Source of the DNA: Alkalispirochaeta americana
GTDB taxonomy: Bacteria > Spirochaetota > Spirochaetia > DSM-27196 > Alkalispirochaetaceae
Direction of reading: 5' to 3'
DNA: 64,000 nucleotides
NCBI RefSeq assembly: GCF_900156105.1
Contig: NZ_FTMS01000005.1
Coordinates: 1-64,000, forward strand
Shown here piece by piece: positions 26,852 to 34,907 of the stretch. Within the stretch, counting starts at the first letter, position 1; each line of letters begins with the position of its first letter. Under the pieces are notes generated by a model. That model had not been told where the DNA came from. It did no database searches and saw only the letters and a program-made list of their open reading frames with translations. The translations under genes were made by a program, and so were the position numbers.

Positions 26852-28534
26852 TTATGTCCGGGCGATCATAGTGCGGTTTCGGCCCTTTTCCTTGGCCAGA
26901 TACAACGCTCTGTCGGCTGCTTCATTCAGTGCGGCTGCCGAGGAGAAACGGGGGAAATCAGCTATCCCGCAACTCAGGGTGACCATAAACTCCCTGGATC
27001 CATCGCTTTGACGCAGAATGGAAAAATCCTGTCGGATTTCCTCCATAATTGTCTCGGCCCAGGAGGCATCGGTATCAAAGAGAATCACCCCGAACTCCTC
27101 TCCTCCATAGCGACCTATGGTGTCGCTACGCCGCAGCCGCTCCCGCAAGAGCCGGGAAAGACTCTTTAACACCCGATCTCCCGCCAGATGGCCATAGCGA
27201 TCGTTCACCTCTTTGAAATGATCCAGGTCGATCATGACAAATGTGAGAGAGAGCCCGATACGACGCGCCCGCTGGACCTCCTGGTGTAGATGTTCTTTCA
27301 AGTTTGTGTGGTTTAGAAGACCTGTGAGAGAATCCCGTTCCATATAGAACCGCATCGCCCTGGTCCGGGAAGCCCTGACACGGATCGATGTGACAAAATG
27401 CTCGGGAATAACAGGCTTCACGAAAAATCCATCGCCGCCGCTGCACAGAGCTTCAATTTGTTTTCCCGTGTCCTGCTCAACCGAAAGATAGAGGATGGGA
27501 ACCCCTACAAAACTCTCGTTCTGACGAATGATCCTGGTGAGCTCTGCCCCGGTGCACTCTGGCATGTACATATCCATGACGATCAGTTCGGGCCGGTACT
27601 CCACAAGGACGCGGAAAATATTGCTGGGGTCTGTCACAACCGAAGTAACCATGCCAGCCTCTTGCAGAATCAGGGCCGTGTCAGAAACCTGCTCAGGGTC
27701 GTCGTCGATGATGAGAATGTGGTAGGGGTCCTCGCGATCACTCCTCATGGCACTGTCCAGGCGTTCCACGAAGGAGGCCATCTCGAGAGGAACCGGCAAA
27801 AACATGCTGGCACCGTACCGCACAGATCGAAGCCGGCTCGAAAAATCATCGTTTTTACCGACCAGGGCAAAGACCAACCTCTGATCGTAGCGCTTCTGAA
27901 GCCGGGAGATCACCTGAAGCCGACGAACATCCTCGGAGAAATACTCGAGACTTGCCACCACAGCCATGGTGCGGCAGGTGTCGGGGCAGTCGCCCAGACG
28001 CAGTCCACATACTTCGGGAAGCAGATCAATCTCGGGCACCAGGAGGAGGGCAAAGCGGAAAACTGCCATCTGCTCCGCAAAATCCTCGGGTATTCCCGGG
28101 ACACTCCCCAGAAGAACTACCACCCGGTTTGTCTCCACCTCGACCGGAGAGGCTGCCTCCTGGGGAGTCTGATCGGCCCGATCCTCCCCTGCAGCACAGG
28201 GCTCCTCGCTCAGCATCTCCCGGGCCATCGCCAGGAAGGCATCGAAAGCCTCGACGGTCTGTTGCGAGGGGCCTTGATCTTCACGCAGGAGATCCTGCTC
28301 TACCCGTTCCTCAACCCTCCGGGCTTCCTGCCCCAGCTGCTCGAAACAAAAGGTGGCGGCGCTCCCGGCAAGACGATGCACTCCCAGCCGGAGCCCCCGC
28401 AGGGCTTCCTGGTTTCCCGCCTGGGATTGATCTATCTGGGCCTGAAGGGCCCGGAGATCTCCGGGAAGCCTGGCCAGAAAGGTATCGGCCAACTCCTGCA
28501 ATCTGTTCTGGACACTCTCGGGGAGCTCCTTCAT
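26852..28534 (-). CDS. diguanylate cyclase with Hpt and two receiver domains
   Basis: 560-residue cytoplasmic signalling protein predicted to make cyclic di-GMP. Domains in order: Hpt (HRLAGSAATF, phosphorylatable His53), a degenerate receiver (about 130-290), a canonical receiver (LIIDDDPEQ; Asp321 in VMDMYMPE; K in FVKPV) and GGDEF. The active site is GGEEF (about 477-481) and the inhibitory RxxD I-site lies five residues before it, so product feedback is expected. GGAGGG precedes the ATG, which is one base after the queG stop. The kinase feeding it is unknown. Confidence 0.92.
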   Translation of the reverse strand: MKELPESVQNRLQELADTFLARLPGDLRALQAQIDQSQAGNQEALRGLRLGVHRLAGSAATFCFEQLGQEARRVEERVEQDLLREDQGPSQQTVEAFDAFLAMAREMLSEEPCAAGEDRADQTPQEAASPVEVETNRVVVLLGSVPGIPEDFAEQMAVFRFALLLVPEIDLLPEVCGLRLGDCPDTCRTMAVVASLEYFSEDVRRLQVISRLQKRYDQRLVFALVGKNDDFSSRLRSVRYGASMFLPVPLEMASFVERLDSAMRSDREDPYHILIIDDDPEQVSDTALILQEAGMVTSVVTDPSNIFRVLVEYRPELIVMDMYMPECTGAELTRIIRQNESFVGVPILYLSVEQDTGKQIEALCSGGDGFFVKPVIPEHFVTSIRVRASRTRAMRFYMERDSLTGLLNHTNLKEHLHQEVQRARRIGLSLTFVMIDLDHFKEVNDRYGHLAGDRVLKSLSRLLRERLRRSDTIGRYGGEEFGVILFDTDASWAETIMEEIRQDFSILRQSDGSREFMVTLSCGIADFPRFSSAAALNEAADRALYLAKEKGRNRTMIART

Positions 28535-28535
28535 G

Positions 28536-29597
28536 TTAATATCCCTCCAGCGCGGTAATTGCCTGTTCTGCCTGAGCCGCAATAATCTCGTCGGCGTCTT
28601 CCCGCAATACCCGCAACTGGGGAAGAAGATCCAGCGCCCCGGAGTTGGCCGCTGCGATGCATGCGTTGCGAACCAGCCTGGTTCGCCCTGCCCGCATAAG
28701 AGGACTTCCGGCGAAGCGGGCGAGCATATCCTCCTCCCGCAGGGACAAAAGATCTCTCAGCAAGAGGAAGCTCCCCCCGCGATGCTGCAAAAACCCCTCT
28801 ATCCCGGTGGAAGGGACCCCTTGATTGAAGGGACACCGTTCCTGACAAAGGTCGCACCCGAAAACCCAATCTCCCAGGGAACGGGCGAGATCGGGACCGA
28901 TAACTCCCTGGTATTCGATGGTGAGGTAGGATATGCAACGGCTGGCGTCGATCCGGTGCGGTTCCATTAAGGCCCGGGTAGGACACGAATCGATGCACCG
29001 GGAGCACCGATCGGGGCAAGTCCTGGTGCGAGTAGCAGTAGCAGAAGAGGAACAATCCCGAGAGGGCCGATGCTCCCGGAATTTCAACGTCGAGAGGATT
29101 TCCCCCAGAAAAAACCAGCTTCCAAAGCGCCGATGGATAATCAGATTGTTTCTGCCGGAAAACCCCAACCCTGCCAACTCCGCGTAGTACCGTTCTGCCA
29201 GAGGCGTTGCATCGGTCCAGCTGCGAAAATGATGGTGGGGATACCGCCCCTGCAGAGCCCGCACAACTCTCCGGAGCCGTTTGCCCAGCTCTTTGTGATA
29301 ATCTCTTCCCCAGGCGTAACGAGCAACCCGTCCAGCCGGTTTGTCCGGTGCCCGAGGTAGCGGCTGATAGTAGTTGAACCCCACAAAAATCATCGATCGA
29401 CACCCCGGGAGCAGTCCCTGAGGTCGATATCTCATTTCGGCGTGGCGCTCCATCCATTTCATCGTCCCGTGCCTTCCCTGGGACAGCCATTGTCTGAAGA
29501 CCTCCTCTTCCTTTTCCGGCGCTGACCGGGCATCCATCACAGCAAGACACTTAAGTCCCTCCTGGCGAGCCAGCTCCCGGAGCTCATCATCAACCAT
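28536..29597 (-). CDS. queG: epoxyqueuosine reductase
   Basis: 353-residue cobalamin/iron-sulphur enzyme that carries out the last step of queuosine synthesis in tRNA. The two 4Fe-4S motifs are visible in CPDRCSRCIDSCP and in CISYLTIEYQG ... CDLCQERCP, with WVFGCD typical of QueG. HEAT-like repeats form the C-terminus (LLSLREEDMLARFAGSPLMRAG onward). The start overlaps the nth stop by eight bases. A queuosine-precursor transporter gene is also in the window (52516-53211), whereas tgt and queA are not. Confidence 0.93.
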   Translation of the reverse strand: MVDDELRELARQEGLKCLAVMDARSAPEKEEEVFRQWLSQGRHGTMKWMERHAEMRYRPQGLLPGCRSMIFVGFNYYQPLPRAPDKPAGRVARYAWGRDYHKELGKRLRRVVRALQGRYPHHHFRSWTDATPLAERYYAELAGLGFSGRNNLIIHRRFGSWFFLGEILSTLKFREHRPSRDCSSSATATRTRTCPDRCSRCIDSCPTRALMEPHRIDASRCISYLTIEYQGVIGPDLARSLGDWVFGCDLCQERCPFNQGVPSTGIEGFLQHRGGSFLLLRDLLSLREEDMLARFAGSPLMRAGRTRLVRNACIAAANSGALDLLPQLRVLREDADEIIAAQAEQAITALEGY

Positions 29598-30240
29598 GAA
29601 GGTTTTCCGTCTCCTCCCGGGAGGGACAAAGCGCCTTCAGGGGACAGGCGCCACAGGCAGGTTTGCGGGAAAAGCAATAACGCCGCCCGTGGTAATTCAG
29701 CCGCATACTTGCGGCGTTCCAGTGTTTGCGCGGCAACAGATCTGCCAGGTCATGCTCCAGCTTTACCGGATCATTCTTCTGGCTGAACCCCAAGCGGCGC
29801 ACAACCCGTCCGAAATGGGTATCTACAATGATCGCCGGTTCATCGTAGATATGCAACAAGACAACCCCGGCGGACTTCCGCCCCACACCGGGGATCTTCA
29901 CCAGGGACTCCATTGAGCCCGGAACCATACCTTCATGATAGTCTAAAAGGTGACGGGATGCCCCTATAATGCTCTGACTTTTTCGCCGAAAAAACCCCAC
30001 CGAGTGAATCAGCTGCTCCACCTCCTCCTGCGATGCCTGGGCCAGCTCCCGGGGGCCGGGGAAGCGGGAAAAAAGACCGGGAAGAACAGCGTTTACCTGC
30101 TCGTCCGTGGTCTGCGCCGAGAGGATCACCGCAATGAGAAGCTCGAAGGGAGACCGATAATCAAGCATACTGGGGGTTTGCTGGTACTCCCCTTCCAGAA
30201 TTTTCAGTATTTTCAGGATTCGTTCCGATGAAACATCCAT
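29590..30240 (-). CDS. nth: endonuclease III
   Basis: 216-residue base-excision DNA glycosylase/AP lyase. The helix-hairpin-helix with catalytic Lys is IPGVGRKSAGVVL and the catalytic Asp lies in VDTHFGRVVRRLG. The C-terminal iron-sulphur cluster has the exact C-x6-C-x2-C-x5-C spacing (CFSRKPACGACPLKALC). I chose ATG 30240 (MDVSSERILKIL); the longer frame to 30306 overlaps the divergent response-regulator gene. It heads the nth-queG-diguanylate cyclase operon. Confidence 0.95.
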   Translation of the reverse strand: MDVSSERILKILKILEGEYQQTPSMLDYRSPFELLIAVILSAQTTDEQVNAVLPGLFSRFPGPRELAQASQEEVEQLIHSVGFFRRKSQSIIGASRHLLDYHEGMVPGSMESLVKIPGVGRKSAGVVLLHIYDEPAIIVDTHFGRVVRRLGFSQKNDPVKLEHDLADLLPRKHWNAASMRLNYHGRRYCFSRKPACGACPLKALCPSREETENLHG

Positions 30241-30304
30241 AGCCCGGGTAAGATACCACCTCCCTTCAGGGAAGGAAAGATAGAAACAGGAGGACGGCAT
30301 AGCC

Positions 30305-31093
30305 ATGGCGCGAGTATTTGTGATTGAAGATAACGAGGGCCTGCGAGAAGCGATCGTCTCGTATCTGGAGCTTTCCGAACACCAGGTCTATCCTTTTGGC
30401 ACGATTGACGGGGTGATCGAGGCAGCCAGAACCCTGGAACCGGAGCTCTTTATCCTGGATGTGATGCTCCCCGACGGTGATGGCTTTCACCTTGCCAGGT
30501 CGTTACGAAAACATCTCTCCACGCCCATTATTTTCCTCACGGCCCGAACCTCCGAATCTGACCGGATCACAGGATTCGAGTTGGGCGGAGATGACTATGT
30601 CACCAAGCCCTTCTCCATGAAAGAGCTTGTCTTGCGCGTTCGGGCGGTCCTGAGCCGCGCTGCCTTGGCGACCGGCCCCGCACGGGAAGAAGCCCTGCTT
30701 TCCGGGGGCCCCAGGGCATCCGGCGCAATTACCGCTCGATGGATTCTCCCGGATACACCGGAAGCAGGGATGCTTTGCCTGGAGGAAGAGGCTCACCGGA
30801 TCACCCTGGGAGAAAAGCCTCTGGACCTCACCGCAGCGGAGTGGCGCGTACTGCACCTGCTTGCCGGAAACGAGGGGATCGTCTTTTCTCGCGAACGGAT
30901 ACTCTCCTCGGCCCTGGATTACATCCACGATGCCTCTACCCGAACCGTGGACACCCATATCAAGAATATTCGCTCAAAACTTGGAAATCCTGCCTGGATC
31001 CAGACCGTCCGCAGCTTTGGCTATCGCTTTGCCGGAACGAAGCCGCCCCCGGTTCCCTCCCAACCTCATCAACCTTATCAGAAGGAGCTATAG
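30305..31093 (+). CDS. OmpR-family response regulator
   Basis: 262 residues. The receiver domain has the acidic pair (IEDN), phosphorylatable Asp52 in LDVMLP and Lys101 in VTKPF. The C-terminal winged helix (LTAAEWRVLHLLAGNEGIVFSRERIL ... STRTVDTHIKNIRSKLG) binds DNA. A Gly/Ala-rich insert of about 40 residues (PAREEALLSGGPRASGAI) makes the linker longer than usual. GGAGG precedes the ATG. The partner kinase starts two bases after its stop. Confidence 0.93.
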   Translation: MARVFVIEDNEGLREAIVSYLELSEHQVYPFGTIDGVIEAARTLEPELFILDVMLPDGDGFHLARSLRKHLSTPIIFLTARTSESDRITGFELGGDDYVTKPFSMKELVLRVRAVLSRAALATGPAREEALLSGGPRASGAITARWILPDTPEAGMLCLEEEAHRITLGEKPLDLTAAEWRVLHLLAGNEGIVFSRERILSSALDYIHDASTRTVDTHIKNIRSKLGNPAWIQTVRSFGYRFAGTKPPPVPSQPHQPYQKEL

Positions 31094-31095
31094 CG

Positions 31096-32448
31096 GTGAC
31101 AAGTCTCTTTCGGAGAACCCTGGGGGCCTTTTCCCTTATGGTGCTGCTTCTGACAACCATCCTGGCAGCAGGTCTTTTTTCGGGATACAACCGATCCATC
31201 ACCGCCTGGGGCAGGGAACGGGAGAGTTCGGTGGAACCGATTGTTCGGGACATTCTCACGGAACATCGAAAAAAAGCGAGTACCCCGGAGGGCTTCCTGC
31301 CGGAGGCACTCTCCCGCCTTCCTCTGGATGTGCCAGTTTTCATCTTTGACACCGACCGAGAGATGATCTACTCCAACCGGGGAGCCGGTCGACGTCGCGA
31401 AGCAGAAGGAATGACCCTGGCCGCTGTCAGGGATGACCAGAAACGCCATCTCGGGTACTACACCGTTGGCGCAGCACAGTTCCACCGGGATGCAGCAAAC
31501 CTGGCCCTCCAGGAGGCGCTTTTTCGGGCCGCCCTGGGGGCGATTCTCGCAGCCGGAGCACTTGCCATGATCGCAGCCGGTCTCCTGGCACGATACCTGG
31601 CCCATCCTGCTGCAGAGGTTGCTTCCGGGATTGATCGAATCGCTACGGGGGAGAATCTGTCTCCCATTCCGGAAGTGGGCGCACAGGAAATCAGCACCAT
31701 CGCCCGTTCGGCCAACATTCTTGTCCGGCGCCTCCAGGAGGAGCAACACCTGCGTGCGCAGTGGGTTCGGGATGTTGTCCACGATCTACGCTCCCCCGTT
31801 GCCATGGTGACAGCCCAACTGGAAGCCATTGCCGATGGAATCTACGCTCCGGAGGAACAGAGGATTCACCGAATACTGACAGAACTGGGACGAGTCGAAG
31901 GACTTATTCAGAATCTGGACGAGCTGATGCGGCTGGAAGCTTCAGAAATCATCCCGGATATCAAAACCTTCTCTCTGGAAGCCCTCCAGGAGAGCCTGCG
32001 GAACCGCTTTGACGACGCAGGAAGAGAAAAGAACATCTCTCTCTTCTGGGAAATTGCACCGAGTCCGGAAGAACCTTCCCCCGAAACATCGACATCCCTG
32101 ACCGCCCCGTCGATCACGGGAGATCAAAACCTTCTCTACCGGGCTACAGCAAACCTCCTGGATAACGCGATCCGCTACACCCCCCCGGAAGGAACGATCC
32201 GGTGCATTCTGGAGCGCATGCCCGGGGAGGCGCGAATCACCGTGACAAACAGCGGCGCTCCGATCCCTCCCGATGAGCTGCCCCATCTTTTCGACCGTCT
32301 CTATCGGGGAGAATACGCAAGGAACACCCCGGGGTCGGGACTGGGCCTCACCATAGCCCTCCGGATCGCCCGGATTCACCAGGGATCGATCACGGCAACA
32401 AGCTCATCGGACCAGGGGACCAGTCTGGTTATTATCATCCCGCAGTAA
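31096..32448 (+). CDS. sensor histidine kinase
   Basis: 450 residues from the GTG at 31096 (AAGGAGC ribosome site), immediately after the response regulator. Two transmembrane segments (LGAFSLMVLLLTTILAAGLF; LGAILAAGALAMIAAGLLARYL) flank a periplasmic sensor of about 110 residues. HAMP, HisKA (His229 in VHDLRSP) and HATPase_c (NLLDNAIRYT; GSGLGLTIA) follow. The signal is unknown; the downstream redox-type genes suggest an electron-transfer or envelope stimulus, which is inference. Confidence 0.92.
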   Translation: MTSLFRRTLGAFSLMVLLLTTILAAGLFSGYNRSITAWGRERESSVEPIVRDILTEHRKKASTPEGFLPEALSRLPLDVPVFIFDTDREMIYSNRGAGRRREAEGMTLAAVRDDQKRHLGYYTVGAAQFHRDAANLALQEALFRAALGAILAAGALAMIAAGLLARYLAHPAAEVASGIDRIATGENLSPIPEVGAQEISTIARSANILVRRLQEEQHLRAQWVRDVVHDLRSPVAMVTAQLEAIADGIYAPEEQRIHRILTELGRVEGLIQNLDELMRLEASEIIPDIKTFSLEALQESLRNRFDDAGREKNISLFWEIAPSPEEPSPETSTSLTAPSITGDQNLLYRATANLLDNAIRYTPPEGTIRCILERMPGEARITVTNSGAPIPPDELPHLFDRLYRGEYARNTPGSGLGLTIALRIARIHQGSITATSSSDQGTSLVIIIPQ

Positions 32449-32542
32449 ATCCTCTGGCAGCAAACCGTCGGGGAACCACATCTTCACAAAACACTCACAT
32501 ATCCTCCCTCCGGAATTCACCAGGAACGATAAGTATGGAAAG

Positions 32543-32977
32543 ATGAAACATAAACGCTGGATACTTGCAGGTGCAGTTTTTTTTGCATCTCTCAACTCCG
32601 CCTTTGGTTGTGACTATCTCTACACCATCATGGACCAGGCCGGGACAGAACGCGTCCTGAGAGAGGGCGAGACAGCCCTCCTTCGGGCGAACGAGACGTA
32701 CACCCTGCGCATGGAATACCGGGAAAACCACCGCAACTGTTCTGTCACTCCGGAACAAACCCTGTACCTCCTGGAAGGAGCTCGCTGGAGGGTAGCCAGG
32801 GAAAGCCAGCCACTGGTTCTTGTGGCACCTCCTCAGTGGGAACAGCCCGCTTCCCGCAGCCATCGCGGGGATTTCACCTTTCTGGCTTCTCAGGATGGAT
32901 ACTGGACCCTGGAGGTGATTCGCTCCTGCGACCGGGGGGGGTACCACGGAACGATATATCTGGAGGTGAAACCATGA
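32543..32977 (+). CDS. small secreted protein with three cysteines
   Basis: 144 residues. A signal peptide (MKHKRWILAGAVFFASLNSAFG) probably ends before a Cys-Asp at residue 23-24. The mature part is beta-rich, with cysteines at the N-terminus, in NCSVTP and in RSCDRG, and a C-terminal GGYHGTIYLEV strand. I do not recognise the family. It overlaps the polyferredoxin gene by ATGA, so the two are probably translated together and may act together in the periplasm. Confidence 0.65.
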   Translation: MKHKRWILAGAVFFASLNSAFGCDYLYTIMDQAGTERVLREGETALLRANETYTLRMEYRENHRNCSVTPEQTLYLLEGARWRVARESQPLVLVAPPQWEQPASRSHRGDFTFLASQDGYWTLEVIRSCDRGGYHGTIYLEVKP

Positions 32978-34188
32978 ATAAACCAGGCCGCTCCATGTAT
33001 CGGGTTCTTCCCCAGACAGCCCTCCTCGTTCTGGTTGTGGCCGGAGCAACTCTCCGAAACAGAGGATTTCATACACCGCTGATCCCTGAGCTTCCCGGCC
33101 TGTGCCCCCTGGGGGCAGTACAGGCTCTGGCCTCCCTGGATTGGTCGCGACTGGCAGTTCCGGCAGGAGTTATTCTCACGGCCCTTCTGGCAGGACCCGT
33201 CTTCTGCGGACGTCTGTGCCCTTTGGGAACCCTTCAGGAGTGGGCAGGACGGCTGGGAAAGCGCATTTTTGGAAAACCTCTTGCCCCTTCCCCGGCTCAG
33301 GATACCACCCTGAGCCGAATCCGCTTCGCAGTCCTTCTTCTGGTCATTCTTGTCAGCGCCCCTATCCCTGGAGTTGCGGGAGGATTTTTCTCTTTCGATC
33401 TGGACATGATAAACCCCTCCCCTGCCTTTATTCACCTCTGGACACAGGCAGTACCTCTCTCGGCAGTAATGATTCTTTTCACTCTTCTTGCAGTTTCGAT
33501 TCGCACAGAGCGGCCCTGGTGTCGCTGGCTGTGTCCCTACGGAGCACTTCTCGGCTTCATCGGGAAAGCAAGCCCCGTGAAAATCAGGAGAGTTAACGAG
33601 TCCTGCCTGCACTGCAAAAAATGTGACCACTCCTGCCCTATGGGACTAACTCCCTCTTTGGTGGAGGCTGTTCGAGATGGGCGATGCAATCGCTGTGAGC
33701 AATGTATTCCGGCCTGCCCCGTACAGAACACACTATCGATGGCCACGCCCCCCAGAACGGCATTATTTTCGAAGATGCGAAAGCCTCTTTCTGGTCCTTA
33801 TCAGGGAAGGCCTGGCAAAGAGATATCGGGCTGGTCGCTCACAGCAGTGGCGGTACTTCTTTTTTTTACGCCTCTTCTTGCAACCGGAATCATCGGGACA
33901 CTCAGGGATTCCGCCGCAACCCCTCTTGCAGGTGCCCCCCTCTCCGCCCGAGATATCTCCCCTACGATGACGCTTCAGGAGCTTTCAGAGCAGGCGGGAA
34001 AAGATTCTGCAGAATTACTCGAGTTGTTGCGTCTGCCCCTTGAGCTGGATACCTCGCTCATGCTGATAGACCTGGAGGATGAACCGGGACTGGAGGAGAT
34101 CACCCTGGGGTACATCCGGGCAATCTTCACAGACACTTCACGAGAGCCCCACAGCACCACTACAGCCCCGGGAGATACTCTAAAGTGA
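32974..34188 (+). CDS. NapH/polyferredoxin-type membrane iron-sulphur protein
   Basis: 404 residues with about five membrane helices. Two membrane-linked C-x3-CP motifs (CGRLCPLG, CRWLCPYG), as in NapH/NosR/CcoG proteins, and two 4Fe-4S motifs (CLHCKKCDHSCP, CNRCEQCIPACP) follow. Such proteins pass electrons across or along the membrane, often from quinol to a periplasmic acceptor. A C-terminal hydrophilic domain (TMTLQELSEQAGKDSAELLELLRLPLELD) is probably periplasmic. Its electron acceptor is not in the window. Confidence 0.85.
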   Translation: MNKPGRSMYRVLPQTALLVLVVAGATLRNRGFHTPLIPELPGLCPLGAVQALASLDWSRLAVPAGVILTALLAGPVFCGRLCPLGTLQEWAGRLGKRIFGKPLAPSPAQDTTLSRIRFAVLLLVILVSAPIPGVAGGFFSFDLDMINPSPAFIHLWTQAVPLSAVMILFTLLAVSIRTERPWCRWLCPYGALLGFIGKASPVKIRRVNESCLHCKKCDHSCPMGLTPSLVEAVRDGRCNRCEQCIPACPVQNTLSMATPPRTALFSKMRKPLSGPYQGRPGKEISGWSLTAVAVLLFFTPLLATGIIGTLRDSAATPLAGAPLSARDISPTMTLQELSEQAGKDSAELLELLRLPLELDTSLMLIDLEDEPGLEEITLGYIRAIFTDTSREPHSTTTAPGDTLK

Positions 34189-34209
34189 AGAACAAACCAT
34201 AGGAGGTTT

Positions 34210-34815
34210 ATGATGAAAGGTTTTACAATCACCCTTCTGTTTCTTATCGGAGCAGGAACCATCGCAGCATGGGCTCATAGCCCGGTGCGGGAGCACACAC
34301 CCTCGGGAGACCTCATTGATCCCCCGGGACGAGTTGTCGCCGCCCAGGGAACTATGGACACACTCTCGGGAAATCTGGTGTGGGAGGATCAGGAGTGGCA
34401 TCTCCGGGAATCCAGCAGCTCCAGGATGTATGAATTGCACATGGGGCCCTACGGACACCAGGAAGAACCCCTTTTCTCCACCGGTGCCACCGCCACCGTG
34501 AAAGGCTTTGTCTTGGGAGGCCACATTGCCCCTGTTTCGGTCGAGTCCGAGGGTTCCACCCGGGAATTCTGGACCCCCGCCAGAATTCCCCGCTGGGCAG
34601 GATCAGGAGAAGGGGAAGGAAGAGTTGCCTGGGAGCGCGACGATGTCCCCCAAGGGCACCGCCTGGCGGTGGCCGATCCTGGGAACAGAGCGAATCGGGA
34701 AAGCGCTGACGACGCCCCCAGGCTTTTGCGGAACCGCAGAACCGACAGTCCTGACTCCCGGGGCACTCCCCAAACCCGGCCTGTGCCCGAGAGAGGACGC
34801 GCAAGAAACCAGTAG
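34210..34815 (+). CDS. secreted OB-fold-like protein of unknown function
   Basis: 201 residues with an N-terminal signal peptide (FTITLLFLIGAGTIAAWAHS). The next 110 residues are beta-rich: GTMDTLSGNLVWEDQEWHL, ELHMGPYGH and ATVKGFVLGGHIAPVSVE read like a small OB-fold, ending FWTPARIPRWAGSGEG. The last 55 residues are polar and Arg/Pro-rich, unlike the rest; they may be a disordered tail or the result of a frameshift. AGGAGG precedes the ATG. It is 21 bases after the polyferredoxin gene. Confidence 0.6.
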   Translation: MMKGFTITLLFLIGAGTIAAWAHSPVREHTPSGDLIDPPGRVVAAQGTMDTLSGNLVWEDQEWHLRESSSSRMYELHMGPYGHQEEPLFSTGATATVKGFVLGGHIAPVSVESEGSTREFWTPARIPRWAGSGEGEGRVAWERDDVPQGHRLAVADPGNRANRESADDAPRLLRNRRTDSPDSRGTPQTRPVPERGRARNQ

Positions 34816-34831
34816 TTCCCTGTCCCTTCGG

Positions 34832-34853
34832 AAGCCCCCCGGCAGGGGGGCTT
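34832..34853. terminator. hairpin between converging genes
   Basis: AAGCCCCCC (34832-34840) and GGGGGGCTT (34845-34853) form a perfect nine-pair stem with a four-base loop GGCA. It lies between the OB-fold-like gene and the converging kinase gene. No T-run follows on either strand, so termination is likely but not proven. Confidence 0.55.
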
Positions 34854-34907
34854 TGCGGAGAGGGCTCGCCCAAGAATGGCCGGATTCCTTCTTCCAGTAT
34901 CAGATGA

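Noticed and set aside
27398-28558. 386-residue plus-strand open frame
   Set aside because: Antisense of the diguanylate cyclase; no ribosome site and no recognisable domain.
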